Shown here piece after piece: positions 17,948-28,363 of a DNA stretch of 64,000 nucleotides. A program made the translations under genes and the position numbers. The stretch comes from Planctomycetota bacterium. Lineage in GTDB: Bacteria > Planctomycetota > Planctomycetia > Isosphaerales > Isosphaeraceae. Position 1 is the first letter of the stretch; every line of letters begins with the position of its first letter. Under the pieces are notes generated by a model that was not told where the DNA came from, did not search any database, and worked only from the letters and a program-made list of their open reading frames with translations. The DNA is taken from NCBI GenBank assembly GCA_021791715.1, contig JAJYWB010000022.1, positions 1-64,000 on the forward strand, given 5' to 3'.

Positions 17948-20900
17948 TTGACCACGCGTGTCCACGAGTTGGCTAAAGAGCTCGGACTGAAGACGAACGA
18001 CCTTCTCGACCGAATTCAAAAAGGGGGATTGGAAGTTAAGTCCAACCCTTTGGCGAGTCTCGACGAGTCGATGGTCGCGCGGATCAAGGAATTGATTCGC
18101 GGTCCCATGGCCGAGGAAGCCGCGTCGCACGGCTCGGTAGGACCGCCCCCGTCTCGTTCCACGGAGAAGCCCGCCATCAGCCCGACAGCCACCGCGGCTC
18201 GGCCGCCAGGATCACACGCGGCCGAATCGACGATCAGCACTCCCGCATCGTCCACGACCGGGGCGTCGCCCGCTCCGGCGTCGGCGCGAGCCCCCGTCTC
18301 CGCGAGTCAACACCGTCCGTCCGCGGCGGTTGAATCGCACGCCGATACGCCCCCAAAGCCGGCTTCGAACGCTCACACGGCGAACGTCGCGGTGAAACCC
18401 GGTTCTCAGGTTTCGCATCAGGCGGCCGCTCAAGGCGCCGTCACGGCGGCTCCCGCTCAGCCGAATCGCTCGACTCCGACCTCACAGACGGTGCGAGTTC
18501 AGCACGATTCTCAGGTGGACGTTCCTCATCCACCTAAAACGACGTTCACGCCGGTCGCGCCGCCGGTTCAGCAACCGCATCCCGTTGAGGAAGACGCGGC
18601 TTCGGCGGCTCGTTCATCGTCTCCCGCGGCCCAAGCACAGGCGCAGCAAGCTCGAGGTGGGGTGGGGCCGCTCGCGGGGCACACGCATCGCACGGGAACC
18701 GGGAGCGGATCGGGAGGCGGGTTGTCGTCGCGAGTGGGGGGTGATTCGGGAAGGCAGCAGCCTCATCTTCGTCCCGGCTCGTCGACTTCCGCACCTCTCA
18801 AACGGAGCGATTACATATCTCCGAGTGGAACTCGCGGGATGGCGCCGACGGCGCAAGCCTCGTCGACCGCGGCGCCGCCGCAACGCCCCGCGACGTCGGG
18901 GCAGACCGGATCGGGGGGATCGTCGACTTCGAGCGATTCGAATCGGAGGGAATCGGGAGGATCTGGCGGCGGGCGTCGTCCGCTGCCGCCGATCGCACCA
19001 CAGGTCGCCACTCCGCCGCGGCGCGGCGATGTTTCCAAACCGAGACCGGCGAACGAGCCGAAAACGCAGCGTCCCGAGACGAAATTCACCCCCGCGCAAT
19101 TACGCGAGTTGATTCAAACGGGTCAATTCGGCGCGGTTACGCCTGGAGTGACGCAAACGGGGGGGGGGCGAAGCGGTCCTCCTGGTCGTCAAGCTCCCGC
19201 GGGGCGGGGGCCGATACCGGCGCATCCGCGTCCCGAGGGCGCGGGTCAGCCTCCTCGACGCGCGGGCGAAGCCGCAGCGGTTGCGCCGGCGCCCGCTCCG
19301 GTGGTGATGACGGACGAGGAGGAAGACAAGAAAGCGCATCCGCACGGTCGTTTGGGATCGCCCGGCGATCGAGCCGGTCGCCGCGCCAAACGGAACGAAC
19401 GTGCGCTTGAACGTCGTGTCACATCGCCGTTGCCCGCCGCGGCGCTTTTGAACGAGGAAGAGGAAGCTGGACGGGTGCGGGGTCATCACCGCCGCGGCGC
19501 TCCCAAGAAGCATTCGCGTGCGTCGGTCGCGCCGGTTCGGAAGAGCGACATCACGCTTGAACCGCCGATCACGGTCCGATCGCTTTCGATGGCGATCGGC
19601 ATTCCGGCGGGGCAGATCATCACCAAACTGATGAACTTCGGCCAGCTTGTTAATATCAACGCGAATATCGACGACGACACGGCGAGCATGTTGGCGATGG
19701 AGTTCGGCGTCGAGGTGAACATCGCGCGGCAACGCACGGCCGAGGACGACATGCTCGATCGGCTGGCGGCACGGGGGGACGAGCCCGCGAATTTGATCGC
19801 TCGGCCTCCTGTCGTGACGATTCTCGGGCACGTCGATCACGGCAAAACGTCGTTGCTCGATCGGATTCGGCAATCGAACGTCGCCAAGAGCGAAAGCGGC
19901 GGGATCACGCAGCATATCGGCGCGTATCAGGTCGAGTATCAAGGGAAGAAGCTCACATTTGTGGATACGCCGGGCCATGAGGCGTTCACGGCGATGCGTG
20001 CGCGGGGCGCCAACGTGACGGATATCGTCGTGCTCGTCGTCGCGGCCGACGACGGCGTGATGCCGCAAACGGTCGAGGCGATCGCCCACGCCAAGGCGGC
20101 GGGGGTTCCGATCGTGGTGGCGCTTAATAAAATCGATCTTCCCGGCGTGAATTTGAACAAAATTTACGGCGAGCTTTCGCAGCAAGATTTGGTACCCCAG
20201 GAATACGGCGGCGAGACCGAGGTTGTGAAGACCTCGGCTCTGACGGGTCAGGGGATTCCCGAACTGCTTGAGACGCTTGGAATCATCGCCGATCTCCGCG
20301 AGCTCAAAGCCGATCCGTCGCGGACCGCGAGCGGAACGTGTTTGGAGGCTTCGCTTTCGGAGGGACGCGGCGTGCTCGCGACGGTTCTGGTGCAAGACGG
20401 CACGCTCAAGGTCGGCGACGTGATCGTTTGCGGCGACGGATACGGTCGTGTTCGCGCCTTATTCGACGATCACGGCGGTACGATCGTCGAAGCCGGTCCT
20501 TCGACTCCCGTCGAAATCTCCGGGCTCGACGAGGTGCCTTCGGCGGGCGAGAAATTCGCGGTCGTTCCCGACATCGCGCGGGCTCGCGAGATCGCCGAGG
20601 CGCGGCGGGGGCGAACCCGCGGAGTCAATCTCGGCGAGCGTCAAGCGGTTACTCTTGAAAATCTGTTCACGAAGATGACTGAACAGAAAATTAAGAGCTT
20701 GAACATTATTCTCAAGGCGGACGTTCAGGGATCGCTCGAGGCGATCATTAAAGAGCTGGAGAAGCTTGAGAATCCCGAGGTTCCGATTCGGATTCTGCAC
20801 AAGGGGGTGGGCGGGATCACCGAGAGCGACGTTCTGCTCGCGGACGCCTCGCAAGCGATCATTATCGGTTTCCGCTCGGCGCCCGAGGATCGCGCCGCGT

Positions 20901-21304
20901 CGCTCGCCGACGAAAAATCGATCGATATTCGTCGATATGATATTATTTATCAGGTGACGAGCGAGATCAAGCAGGCGATCGAGGGGATGCTCGTTCCGGA
21001 GATCAAGGAGGTTCACCTCGGTCGCGCGACGGTGCGGCAGGTGTTCAAGATTTCCAAAGTGGGGGCGGTCGCGGGGTGTATCGTGGCTTCGGGGACGATC
21101 GAGCGCGGCGCCGGGGCTCGGATCATCCGCGAGGGACGCGAGATTTACAAGAGTTCGATCGAGGCGCTCAAACGCTTCAAAGACGACGCGCGCGAGGTTC
21201 GCGAGGGCTTCGAGTGCGGCATCAAGATCGTCAATTTCGACGATCTCAAAGTCGGCGACACGATCGAGGCGTACCGAATCGAGAAAGTACGGCGCACGCT
21301 TTGA
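17948..21304 (+). CDS. infB: Translation initiation factor IF-2, long low-complexity N-terminus, TTG start
   Basis: IF-2 is the GTPase that brings initiator tRNA to the small ribosomal subunit. I place the start at TTG 17948 because GGAGG (17935-17939) lies 8 bases upstream; the earlier TTG at 17942 would be only 2 bases away. The protein begins [19 protein letters not shown] (IF2 N-domain), then has roughly 450 residues rich in Ala, Pro, Ser, Gly and Arg, probably disordered. The G domain begins near residue 620: [18 protein letters not shown] (G1), DTPGHEAF (G3), NKIDLPG (G4) and TSALTGQG (G5). Domains II-IV complete the 1118 residues. It follows nusA; a strong terminator lies between it and rbfA. 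Confidence 0.96.
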   Translation: MTTRVHELAKELGLKTNDLLDRIQKGGLEVKSNPLASLDESMVARIKELIRGPMAEEAASHGSVGPPPSRSTEKPAISPTATAARPPGSHAAESTISTPASSTTGASPAPASARAPVSASQHRPSAAVESHADTPPKPASNAHTANVAVKPGSQVSHQAAAQGAVTAAPAQPNRSTPTSQTVRVQHDSQVDVPHPPKTTFTPVAPPVQQPHPVEEDAASAARSSSPAAQAQAQQARGGVGPLAGHTHRTGTGSGSGGGLSSRVGGDSGRQQPHLRPGSSTSAPLKRSDYISPSGTRGMAPTAQASSTAAPPQRPATSGQTGSGGSSTSSDSNRRESGGSGGGRRPLPPIAPQVATPPRRGDVSKPRPANEPKTQRPETKFTPAQLRELIQTGQFGAVTPGVTQTGGGRSGPPGRQAPAGRGPIPAHPRPEGAGQPPRRAGEAAAVAPAPAPVVMTDEEEDKKAHPHGRLGSPGDRAGRRAKRNERALERRVTSPLPAAALLNEEEEAGRVRGHHRRGAPKKHSRASVAPVRKSDITLEPPITVRSLSMAIGIPAGQIITKLMNFGQLVNINANIDDDTASMLAMEFGVEVNIARQRTAEDDMLDRLAARGDEPANLIARPPVVTILGHVDHGKTSLLDRIRQSNVAKSESGGITQHIGAYQVEYQGKKLTFVDTPGHEAFTAMRARGANVTDIVVLVVAADDGVMPQTVEAIAHAKAAGVPIVVALNKIDLPGVNLNKIYGELSQQDLVPQEYGGETEVVKTSALTGQGIPELLETLGIIADLRELKADPSRTASGTCLEASLSEGRGVLATVLVQDGTLKVGDVIVCGDGYGRVRALFDDHGGTIVEAGPSTPVEISGLDEVPSAGEKFAVVPDIARAREIAEARRGRTRGVNLGERQAVTLENLFTKMTEQKIKSLNIILKADVQGSLEAIIKELEKLENPEVPIRILHKGVGGITESDVLLADASQAIIIGFRSAPEDRAASLADEKSIDIRRYDIIYQVTSEIKQAIEGMLVPEIKEVHLGRATVRQVFKISKVGAVAGCIVASGTIERGAGARIIREGREIYKSSIEALKRFKDDAREVREGFECGIKIVNFDDLKVGDTIEAYRIEKVRRTL

Positions 21305-21399
21305 TCGCGATCGATCGGATCGAGGATTTCACATCCTTGTGTGATTCCTCGTTACTTTTCGACTTATAAAAAACGATCGGCGCTCCAATCGGGGGCGCG

Positions 21400-21431
21400 C
21401 GAAGCGGAATTCCGGAATTCCGCTTCGTTTT
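21400..21431 (+). terminator. Strong intrinsic terminator after infB
   Basis: A perfect 12-bp stem CGAAGCGGAATT / AATTCCGCTTCG with a CCGG loop (21400-21427) is followed by TTTT. It is the best terminator in the window and should end the nusA-infB transcript about 95 bases after infB. Confidence 0.8.
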
Positions 21432-21479
21432 CGGCGAACGACTTGATCCCCGCTCCCGCCCGCGTTAAGGTTTTGCTTC

Positions 21480-21950
21480 ATGACCTCGCATCGCACCCTC
21501 CGCGTCGCCGAAGCCGTTCGCGAAGTCGTCGCGTCGGCGATTTTGTTCGAGGTGAGCGATCCCCGCGTGAAAGGGGTGACGGTTCTCTCCGCGCGGATCT
21601 CGGCCGATCTTCGATCGGCGGTCGTTCATGTGTCGGTTATGGGGAGCCCGAGTGAACAAAAACTCGCGTTGCGGGGGTTGAACCACGCCGCCGGATTTTT
21701 GCAGTCGCGGGTCGCCGCTCGGTTACAAACGCGATTCACACCGATTTTAACTTTTGAACTCGACGATAGCGTGAAGAAATCGATCGCGATGTCGCGATTG
21801 ATCGATCAGGCGATCGCCGACGACCGCCGCGCCGCCGAGGATCGAGCACAAACCGCGACGACCGACGCCGATCCGTCCGTCGACGACGTCGCAACACCCT
21901 CGCGTGACGCACCCGATTCGATCGCCGATTCCGCGGAGGATTCGAATTGA
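21480..21950 (+). CDS. rbfA: 30S ribosome-binding factor A
   Basis: RbfA helps 16S rRNA maturation in the small subunit. The first 105 residues match the family: RTLRVAEAVREVVASAILFEVSDPRVKGVTVLSARISADLRSA in order, then a KH-like fold ending with TPILTFELDDSVKKSIAMSRLID. A tail of about 45 residues rich in Asp/Ala/Thr is extra. It follows infB in gene order as in many bacteria, but the intervening terminator implies its own promoter. Confidence 0.93.
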   Translation: MTSHRTLRVAEAVREVVASAILFEVSDPRVKGVTVLSARISADLRSAVVHVSVMGSPSEQKLALRGLNHAAGFLQSRVAARLQTRFTPILTFELDDSVKKSIAMSRLIDQAIADDRRAAEDRAQTATTDADPSVDDVATPSRDAPDSIADSAEDSN

Positions 21951-22130
21951 TACTGGTAACGTTTACCGATCTTTCGCGCTTTCGTTCGATTCGGGGGCGA
22001 CCAATACCCCTCGATCCCGTTTTGATCGCCCGGTGATCATCGAACGATCAAAACCTCGGCGATTCCCTCGACGTTTATTTACTGATATCCACGCGTTCTC
22101 ACGAACCGAATTCCACTTGGTGAAGCACCC

Positions 22131-23582
22131 ATGGCCGCGCCGAACAAGGCACAATTTCTCGCCGACGTGCAAACGATTTTGAAAAAACGGTTCAAACCCG
22201 GTCCAGCCGCGCCGCGAATGACCGTTCTCGAGGCCGTCGTCTTCGCGATCTGCCGCGAGAATTCCACGCGTGAGCAAGCGAATCAGGTCTTATCTCGATT
22301 TAAAGACGGATTTTTCGATTGGAACGAGATCCGCGTCAGTTCGATCGCCGAGATCGAGGAGACGCTCGCCGGGTTGAGCGACACCGAGGAACGCGCGATA
22401 AAGATTCGCCGATTTTTACGACAATTGTTTCAAAAGACGTACGGTTTCTCGCTCGAAGCCTTGCAGAAAAAGCCGCTTAAGGAAGCTCTTAAAACGCTTT
22501 CGAATTACGAGGCTTTCGCCTCGGATTATATCGAGGCGAGCGTTGTTTTGCTCGCGTTGGGAGGGCACGCGATTCCGGTCGATAAGACGACGCGGCGCGT
22601 TCTCGGCAGGCTCGGTATGGTCGATCCCAAAGACGACGACAAAATGCTTCGCGCTCATCTTGAGCGAGCCGTTCCGAAGAACCGCGCGGTCGAATTTATC
22701 GATCTCATTGAGGATCTTGGTTTCGATACATGCGTTGAAGCGATTCCTCAGTGCGATCGTTGCGATCTCCGCAAAATCTGTCCCAAACAGGATCCTCCGC
22801 CGCTTCCGTTGGTTGAAGTCAAACCCAAACCCGAAGCCGAATCGGCCGTCGAGGCGAAATCGCATTCGACCAAGGGTTCGAAGTCGGCGACCGCGAAGAA
22901 CGGCGAGGCGAAGTCGTCTTCCAAATCGAAGTCGGCGCACAAGGCGGAGACGAAAACCGCCGAACTGAAAATCGCGGGCTCAAAGCAGTCGCACGAGCCG
23001 ACCGCGGAATTGAAGACCGCCGAACCCAAACATTCTCAATCGAAAGCAGCCGAGCCCAAGAGTTCTCAGTCCAAGTCGGCGGAAGCGAAGCATCCCGAGC
23101 CGAAACGCGGCGCCGTGGATAAGCACACGGAATCCAAACACGTTGAAACCAAGCAGGCCGAACCCAAGCACGCCGATTCACGACCCGTTGAATCCAAGCA
23201 CGCCGAAGCGACGCACCCTGAACCCAAGCACGCCGAAGCGAAGCACGCCGAGGCGACACACGCCGATGTGAAACGGATTGAGAAGCATTCCTCTCATACC
23301 GATCCGTCTCCGTCGATTGAAGATAAACATGAGAAGCGGGTCGCCAAGGTCGACGAAAAGGACGAATCGAAACACGCTTCACATGACGACGAGAAGCAAA
23401 CCGTCGCTAAAGATTCAAAGGCTCGCCGTCTTGATTCTCAACCCGCGACAAAATCGGAAACCAAAGCGCATTTGAAGAGCGCGGAGAAAGCCGAACGTCC
23501 GGCGAAGACCGACGATAAACATCCCGCGCCCGCTCAAGCTTCGCACTCGAGCGAACACAAAACCAAAACCGAACACAAATGA
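22131..23582 (+). CDS. Endonuclease III-like HhH-GPD protein with [4Fe-4S] motif and long Lys/His/Glu-rich repeat tail
   Basis: Residues 1-225 have the endonuclease III architecture, a helical base-excision-repair fold. The iron-sulfur ligands are intact: CVEAIPQCDRCDLRKIC gives C-x6-C-x2-C-x5-C (about 201-217). The conserved catalytic Asp is present in PVDKTTRRVL (about 150). The hairpin that normally reads LPGVGRKTA is replaced by LSNYEAFASDYIEA, so the usual catalytic lysine and glycine hairpin are missing at that position. Residues about 230-483 form an extremely polar tail with irregular repeats such as AEPKHAE, VESKHAEATHPEPKH and SKSAE. A nuclease or glycosylase function is therefore uncertain; a DNA-binding relative is possible. 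It stands alone downstream of rbfA. Confidence 0.85.
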   Translation: MAAPNKAQFLADVQTILKKRFKPGPAAPRMTVLEAVVFAICRENSTREQANQVLSRFKDGFFDWNEIRVSSIAEIEETLAGLSDTEERAIKIRRFLRQLFQKTYGFSLEALQKKPLKEALKTLSNYEAFASDYIEASVVLLALGGHAIPVDKTTRRVLGRLGMVDPKDDDKMLRAHLERAVPKNRAVEFIDLIEDLGFDTCVEAIPQCDRCDLRKICPKQDPPPLPLVEVKPKPEAESAVEAKSHSTKGSKSATAKNGEAKSSSKSKSAHKAETKTAELKIAGSKQSHEPTAELKTAEPKHSQSKAAEPKSSQSKSAEAKHPEPKRGAVDKHTESKHVETKQAEPKHADSRPVESKHAEATHPEPKHAEAKHAEATHADVKRIEKHSSHTDPSPSIEDKHEKRVAKVDEKDESKHASHDDEKQTVAKDSKARRLDSQPATKSETKAHLKSAEKAERPAKTDDKHPAPAQASHSSEHKTKTEHK

Positions 23583-23875
23583 CGAGGGGATCGACTCGAT
23601 TCAAGCGACGCGACCGATGCGTAAGCTTCGCTTAAATCGGGTCTCCTGGTTCCGCTTTCCAAAAACCATAATCATGCTCAAGTGAGCGTCTGTTGTGTTT
23701 CTCAGGTCGAATTACCGATTGAAACGTGAGGATCGATTCGGATCGTCGATCCGCCGAAGCGGGCCGGCGCGGTACAATTCTTTCGATCTTTCTTCGGCTC
23801 GCGGTTTGCCTATCGATATCGTCCTTGTTGTTTTGGGACGAAACGCGTCGCCGTATTAGCCTTGAAGGGGGAAGC

Positions 23876-25189
23876 GTGGGACTGGTGGCGACGGGGCTGG
23901 CGTTGTTCGTAATCGCCTTCGCGACAAGCGGAGCGGCGGGCGTCTTCGCTCGCGTTTGGGCGCCTCGATTGGGGCTCGTCGACCGACCTGGAGGCCGCAA
24001 AAAGCACGCGGCGCCGATTCCTCTTGGAGGCGGGTTGGCGATCTGGTTCGCGGTCGTTCCCGTCGTCGCGATCGGGGTCGCCGCGATCATCGCTCTCGGC
24101 CCGGTTTTACCGGCGGAAATATCAATTCATATAAATGGGATTAAAAAACAAGGGCTTGAGCTTGCGTTGATCTTGGGCTCCTCCACATTGATCATGATCG
24201 TCGGATTGATCGACGATCGATTCGGCCTGGGATGGCGGATCAGGCTCGCTCTTCAGTTCGTGTTCGCGTCCGCGGTCGTCGCCGGGGGAGTCCGGGTGAC
24301 GCTTTTTCCGCCGTTTTCCAACGTTTGGTTCACAAGCGTCCTGACGGTGCTTTGGATCGTCGGGCTCACGAATTCGTTCAATTTCCTCGATAATATGGAC
24401 GAGCTCGCCGCGACGGTCGGGCTGATCGCGGCGGCTTTGTTCGCGGCGGCTCAGTTGATCGTCGGCAGCCTGTTCGTACCCGCGGTTCTTATCGTTCTAA
24501 TCGGCGCGCTCGCGGGCTTTTTGATTCACAACCGAACCCCCGCGCGGCTTTTCATGGGAGACGCGGGGAGCAATTTTCTCGGGTTTTTGCTGGGAAGCCT
24601 CACCGTCGCGGGGACGTTCTATCGAGAGGGTTTCTCCAAATCGAGCGTCCTTTCGCCGCTTCTTGTTATGGCTGTTCCATTATATGATACGATTTCGGTG
24701 ATTTTCATTCGTCTTCGCGAAGGGCGAAGCCCGTTTCAAGCCGATCGGAGGCACTTATCGCACCGGCTGGTCGATCGAGGATTGAGTTCGAAGCAAGCGG
24801 TGCACGCGATCGCTCTCGTCACGCTCGCCGCCGGGCTGGGATCGCTCCTTCTGCCGGCCTTGGGAGTCGCCGGCGCTCTCGTCGTCGCGGCGCAAACGAC
24901 GCTGATCCTTGGCGTCGTGGCGATCCTGGAAACGTCGAACGGCCCGATTCTCGCGAACGATCGAACCGATATCGCTTTCGAAAATACCAGTCGTTCGATA
25001 AATCATCACGTGCCGGCAGATTTCGGATCGTTACGATCCGATGCGATTGCGGGGGATCGGTTCGTGTCGAGCGATGTTTTGGTCGGAGATACGAATGCGC
25101 TCGCCGACGCTCCTTGCGACGAATCGATCGCCGAGCGTGAAACGAACGGTTTCGCGATCGATGGAGAGCGACCCGATGGCCAAAAATAA
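23876..25189 (+). CDS. Undecaprenyl-phosphate sugar-1-phosphate transferase, WecA/TagO type
   Basis: A polytopic glycosyl-1-phosphate transferase that starts lipid-linked polysaccharide assembly. Motifs in order: LGLVDRPGGRKKHAAPIPLG, GLIDDRFGLGWRIRL, NSFNFLDNMDELAAT and HNRTPARLFMGDAGSNFLGF with the family's catalytic aspartates, then DRRHLSHRLVDRGLS. I chose GTG at 23876 because AAGGGGG lies just upstream and TM1 begins at once; an earlier GTG at 23726 would add 50 residues of poor quality. The tail (about 85 residues) is hydrophilic. The 3' end overlaps the following ligase-like gene by 14 bases, so the two are co-transcribed and probably work in the same surface glycan pathway. Confidence 0.9.
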   Translation: MGLVATGLALFVIAFATSGAAGVFARVWAPRLGLVDRPGGRKKHAAPIPLGGGLAIWFAVVPVVAIGVAAIIALGPVLPAEISIHINGIKKQGLELALILGSSTLIMIVGLIDDRFGLGWRIRLALQFVFASAVVAGGVRVTLFPPFSNVWFTSVLTVLWIVGLTNSFNFLDNMDELAATVGLIAAALFAAAQLIVGSLFVPAVLIVLIGALAGFLIHNRTPARLFMGDAGSNFLGFLLGSLTVAGTFYREGFSKSSVLSPLLVMAVPLYDTISVIFIRLREGRSPFQADRRHLSHRLVDRGLSSKQAVHAIALVTLAAGLGSLLLPALGVAGALVVAAQTTLILGVVAILETSNGPILANDRTDIAFENTSRSINHHVPADFGSLRSDAIAGDRFVSSDVLVGDTNALADAPCDESIAERETNGFAIDGERPDGQK

Positions 25190-27677
25190 GCGAGATTCGT
25201 TTGAGAAAGACGTCGCGTCGACGACATCCGTCGCCGAATCGGCGATCGATCCGGCGCTCGCCGTCGCGGGAGAACGGATTCGACGCTTCGCTCTCGGCGT
25301 GCTGGCGATTCTGATCTCGGTGCGGGGATATTGGCCGAGCGAGGACGTCGAATCGGGGTCTGGATTAACTTGGGTTTTCGCCGTTCTCGTCGTTCTGGCG
25401 ATCGCCGTCGTCGGCTGGATCGTCGACGGAACTCCCCGACCACGAATTTCATCGACCGATTTCGCGGTGATCGCGTTATTCGCGCTGGTCGGCGTCTCGA
25501 CGCGTTACGGCGTGAATTATCGCTCGGCGCTCAACGCGGCGTGGAGTTGGACCTCGATCGGGATTGTTTATCTGCTCCTACGTAACTTGCCGCGAACGCG
25601 CTGCGAATCGAAGTCGCTCGTCGCGGCGCTCGTCGCGTCGGCGATCGCCGCGTCGACTTACGGCTTGTATCAAGTCGCCGTCGAATATCCGCAGATGCGT
25701 ACTTATTATGAACATCACAAGCAAAGAATCTTAACCGAACTGGAAATCATTCCTGGAACGACGAGCCAATCGCTTTATGAGAACAGGCTCTATTCAAACG
25801 AGCCGATGTCGACGTTCGCGCTGACGAACTCGCTCGCCGGGTATATCGTGGGTCCGACGATTATCTGTTTGGCGGTCGTCGGGTTTTCGCTGATCGGCCG
25901 TGATAAGCGCGGGCGACGTTCGTCGTTGATCGGCGATCTCGCCGCGGGTTTTGTCCCTTTGTTCGCGCTGATCGCGTGTCTTTTGCTCACAAAAAGCAGG
26001 AGCGCCTGGGTGGGCGCCGCGATCTCGGTCGTCTTTCTCGCATTTCGCCTCGGTCCGCGATTATCGCGAAAAACGCTCGCGATCGCATTCACTGCGCTCG
26101 CTTTCGGGATCGCTTCTCTCGTCGTCGCGGGGGTCGCTACACATCAGTTAGATCGACAAATTCTGACGGAATCAACGAAATCGCTCCGTTATCGGATGGA
26201 TTATTGGACGGGAGCGTGGCGGTTGATTCGACAGAACGCGACGACTTTTTGGCACGGAGTGGGGCCCGGCAACTTCGCCGAGCCTTATCTCGAGCACAAA
26301 ATCGAAACTTCGAGCGAAGAGATCAAAGATCCCCACGATCTGTTCCTTGAGGTTTGGGCGTGCTCGGGGCTTCCCGCCGCGATCGCTTTATTGATCGCGC
26401 TCGGTCTGGGTTTGTCCGCGACGGCGTTCGGCGGCGACCGCTCGCCGGGGATCGAGAGCCGATCGGCAGAGGAATCCAACAAAGATTTGAGAAGTGATAA
26501 ATTAAACAGTGTCGATTTCGTTCCTGAGACGGTGGTCGATCCTCTCGATGTCGTCGCCCCTCCGCCGCGATCTGCGCGGTGGTTGATCGTCACCGCGGCG
26601 TTCGGCTGGCTCGCCGTGGTGGCCGCGGGGTGGGTCGATCCGATCGCCAACGCCTCGCGTTGGTATCTGTTGGGGGTCGGCTGGGTGGGGGCGGTCGTCT
26701 TGGGACGCGGGATCTGGCGTCGAGTCGATTCGCTTTCACCTGGTCTTGGACTCGGAGCTCTGGCGATCGCGATCAACTTGCTCGCGGCGGGTGGAATCGG
26801 CATGCCCGCGGTCGCGTTAATGCTTTGGTCGCTCATTGCGCTGGGACAGAATCTGAGGGTGGGATCCTCGATCGCGCGGACTCGAATTCCCCGGGGAGGA
26901 CGTTCGTTCGCGTTCATCGTCGGCGTGCCGACCGCGATGCTCATCGGCTTGTTCGTCGGCACGATCGTACCGTTCTGGAAGTCCGAATCCGCGGTCGCCG
27001 AGGCGCGGGCGCTGCTCGATCGTCGCGATCCCGATTTCGACAGAGCAAGAGTTTTATATTTGTATGCAATCGACGCCGATCGATATAATGTGAATCCGTG
27101 GACGGGGCTGGCGGATCTCGAATTTCGCTATTGGCTTTCGCGCGGGGCGAAGGCCGACGAACCGATCTGGAGCGAGGTCGATATCGCGCTGAAAAAAGCG
27201 GTCGAGTTCCCGCCGAGAAATCCGCGCGATCTCGCGGTTCAGGAACGGAGAGCCGCGTACGCGCGTGAGATCCTGGCGCGGCACACGGGGGATTTCACAC
27301 CCGCGGAGATCATCAAGTTACGCGGCGTGATCGTTAACGCGGCGCGGATGGCGTCGCGTATCAATCCCACCAAGGCGAAGATTCAAGCCGATCTGGCGAT
27401 CGCGAGCGCCGATCTGGGCGAATATTCGGGAGCGGTTAAAGCGGCGAAAGAAGCGCTTAGGCTCGATAAAACAACGCCTCATCTCGATCGAAAACTTCCC
27501 GGGGAGGTTCGCGATTCTCTCGTTTCGATGATTCCCGAATGGGAGAAGAAAGCCCGAGAATACGAACGCGTTGAAACGGGATCGCAATCGAAAGGAGCTC
27601 CAAAACGATCGCCCGCGGCGCCCGGTCGCGACGATCGATCGCGATCGCGGCCGGCCGATGTTCCCGTCAAAAAGTAA
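25176..27677 (+). CDS. O-antigen ligase/polymerase-like membrane protein (Wzy_C family) with TPR-like C-terminus
   Basis: An 833-residue protein with about a dozen hydrophobic helices. The diagnostic region is near residues 355-400: FWHGVGPGNFAEPYLEH followed by DPHDLFLEVWACSGLPA, matching the periplasmic loop of Wzy_C/WaaL-type proteins. An interruption of about 60 polar residues follows (about 425-470), then more helices, and the last 200 residues are TPR-like (ARVLYLYAIDADRYNVNPWTGLADLEF, ADLAIASADLGEYSGAVKAAKEAL) and probably periplasmic. ATG 25176 follows GGAGAG by about 8 bases and overlaps the WecA-type gene by 14 bases. It likely ligates or polymerises the lipid-linked glycan made by that pathway. 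Confidence 0.85.
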   Translation: MAKNKRDSFEKDVASTTSVAESAIDPALAVAGERIRRFALGVLAILISVRGYWPSEDVESGSGLTWVFAVLVVLAIAVVGWIVDGTPRPRISSTDFAVIALFALVGVSTRYGVNYRSALNAAWSWTSIGIVYLLLRNLPRTRCESKSLVAALVASAIAASTYGLYQVAVEYPQMRTYYEHHKQRILTELEIIPGTTSQSLYENRLYSNEPMSTFALTNSLAGYIVGPTIICLAVVGFSLIGRDKRGRRSSLIGDLAAGFVPLFALIACLLLTKSRSAWVGAAISVVFLAFRLGPRLSRKTLAIAFTALAFGIASLVVAGVATHQLDRQILTESTKSLRYRMDYWTGAWRLIRQNATTFWHGVGPGNFAEPYLEHKIETSSEEIKDPHDLFLEVWACSGLPAAIALLIALGLGLSATAFGGDRSPGIESRSAEESNKDLRSDKLNSVDFVPETVVDPLDVVAPPPRSARWLIVTAAFGWLAVVAAGWVDPIANASRWYLLGVGWVGAVVLGRGIWRRVDSLSPGLGLGALAIAINLLAAGGIGMPAVALMLWSLIALGQNLRVGSSIARTRIPRGGRSFAFIVGVPTAMLIGLFVGTIVPFWKSESAVAEARALLDRRDPDFDRARVLYLYAIDADRYNVNPWTGLADLEFRYWLSRGAKADEPIWSEVDIALKKAVEFPPRNPRDLAVQERRAAYAREILARHTGDFTPAEIIKLRGVIVNAARMASRINPTKAKIQADLAIASADLGEYSGAVKAAKEALRLDKTTPHLDRKLPGEVRDSLVSMIPEWEKKAREYERVETGSQSKGAPKRSPAAPGRDDRSRSRPADVPVKK

Positions 27678-27725
27678 GCGTTTTTACCTAATCAAATGGG
27701 AATGTTTAACGTTGATAAAAAATTG

Positions 27726-27764
27726 AGACCGCGCCCGATCGCGAAGAATCGAGCGCGGTCTTTT
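27726..27764. terminator. Bidirectional intrinsic terminator between convergent genes
   Basis: AGACCGCGC (27726-27734) pairs perfectly with GCGCGGTCT (27753-27761). The plus strand continues with a T-run, and an A-run upstream of the left arm supplies a T-run for the minus strand. It serves the ligase-like gene and the PEP-CTERM gene. Confidence 0.75.
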
Positions 27765-27823
27765 GGAGTGTTTGAGATCGATCAACGATTCAAGCGGTTG
27801 ACACTAGTTCATGAATACCGGGA

Positions 27824-28363
27824 TCAACGAACGCGGGTTGATTTCCGAATGCGTCGACCGGCGGACCAGCCGACGACTCCGGTCAGCAAAAGCGCGATCG
27901 ATCCGGGCTCGGGGATCCGCATTCCATGACTCATTTTGGCGAGGGAATCGGAGTCGTCCCACGCCGAGGCGAGCGACGCCGAGTCGGTTCTGACCGAGGT
28001 CGCGATCGACGAGAAGCCCGACGAAGGCGCTCTCGCCGAAATCATCAAGTTGTGATGGTTAGCATATGCCGAGGTTTTTGAGTCGAAAAGATCGTTCGGC
28101 TTGGTGAGAAGCCGGCCGGTCGTCGCGTTCGTCTCGTGGGAGTCGTCTAGAACCTCGTCGAGCGGGCGATGAAGGCCGTTCAAAACGGGGGATGTCGGGT
28201 CTTCCGAAGGCGAAACGACGCTAATTTCAAGAGGAACTCGCGTCGAACGCTCCCATGGAGAGGGGGAATCCAAGTTGGAAATCGCATCGCCGCGCGTGTT
28301 CGACCCGATTAGGCCGAAGGCGAGCGTCGCGCAACAGAAACATGTCATTTGTCTGAGCATCAT
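27824..28363 (-). CDS. PEP-CTERM sorting-domain protein
   Basis: A 179-residue exported protein. It has an N-terminal signal-like segment (MMLRQMTCFCCATLAFGLIGSNTRG) and a C-terminal tripartite PEP-CTERM signal: the IPEPGSIALL motif, a hydrophobic helix LLLTGVVGWSAG and a basic RRIRK cluster. Such tails are recognised by exosortase and are linked to extracellular polymer surfaces. The middle is Ser/Asp-rich with no known domain. The start ATG sits 5 bases after GGGAGG. No exosortase gene is in the window; the adjacent glycan genes fit a surface role. Confidence 0.85.
   Translation of the reverse strand: MMLRQMTCFCCATLAFGLIGSNTRGDAISNLDSPSPWERSTRVPLEISVVSPSEDPTSPVLNGLHRPLDEVLDDSHETNATTGRLLTKPNDLFDSKTSAYANHHNLMISARAPSSGFSSIATSVRTDSASLASAWDDSDSLAKMSHGMRIPEPGSIALLLTGVVGWSAGRRIRKSTRVR

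Noticed and set aside
19100..20395. Minus-strand open frame of 431 codons
   Set aside because: Antisense to infB, whose identity is certain; composition typical of shadow frames.
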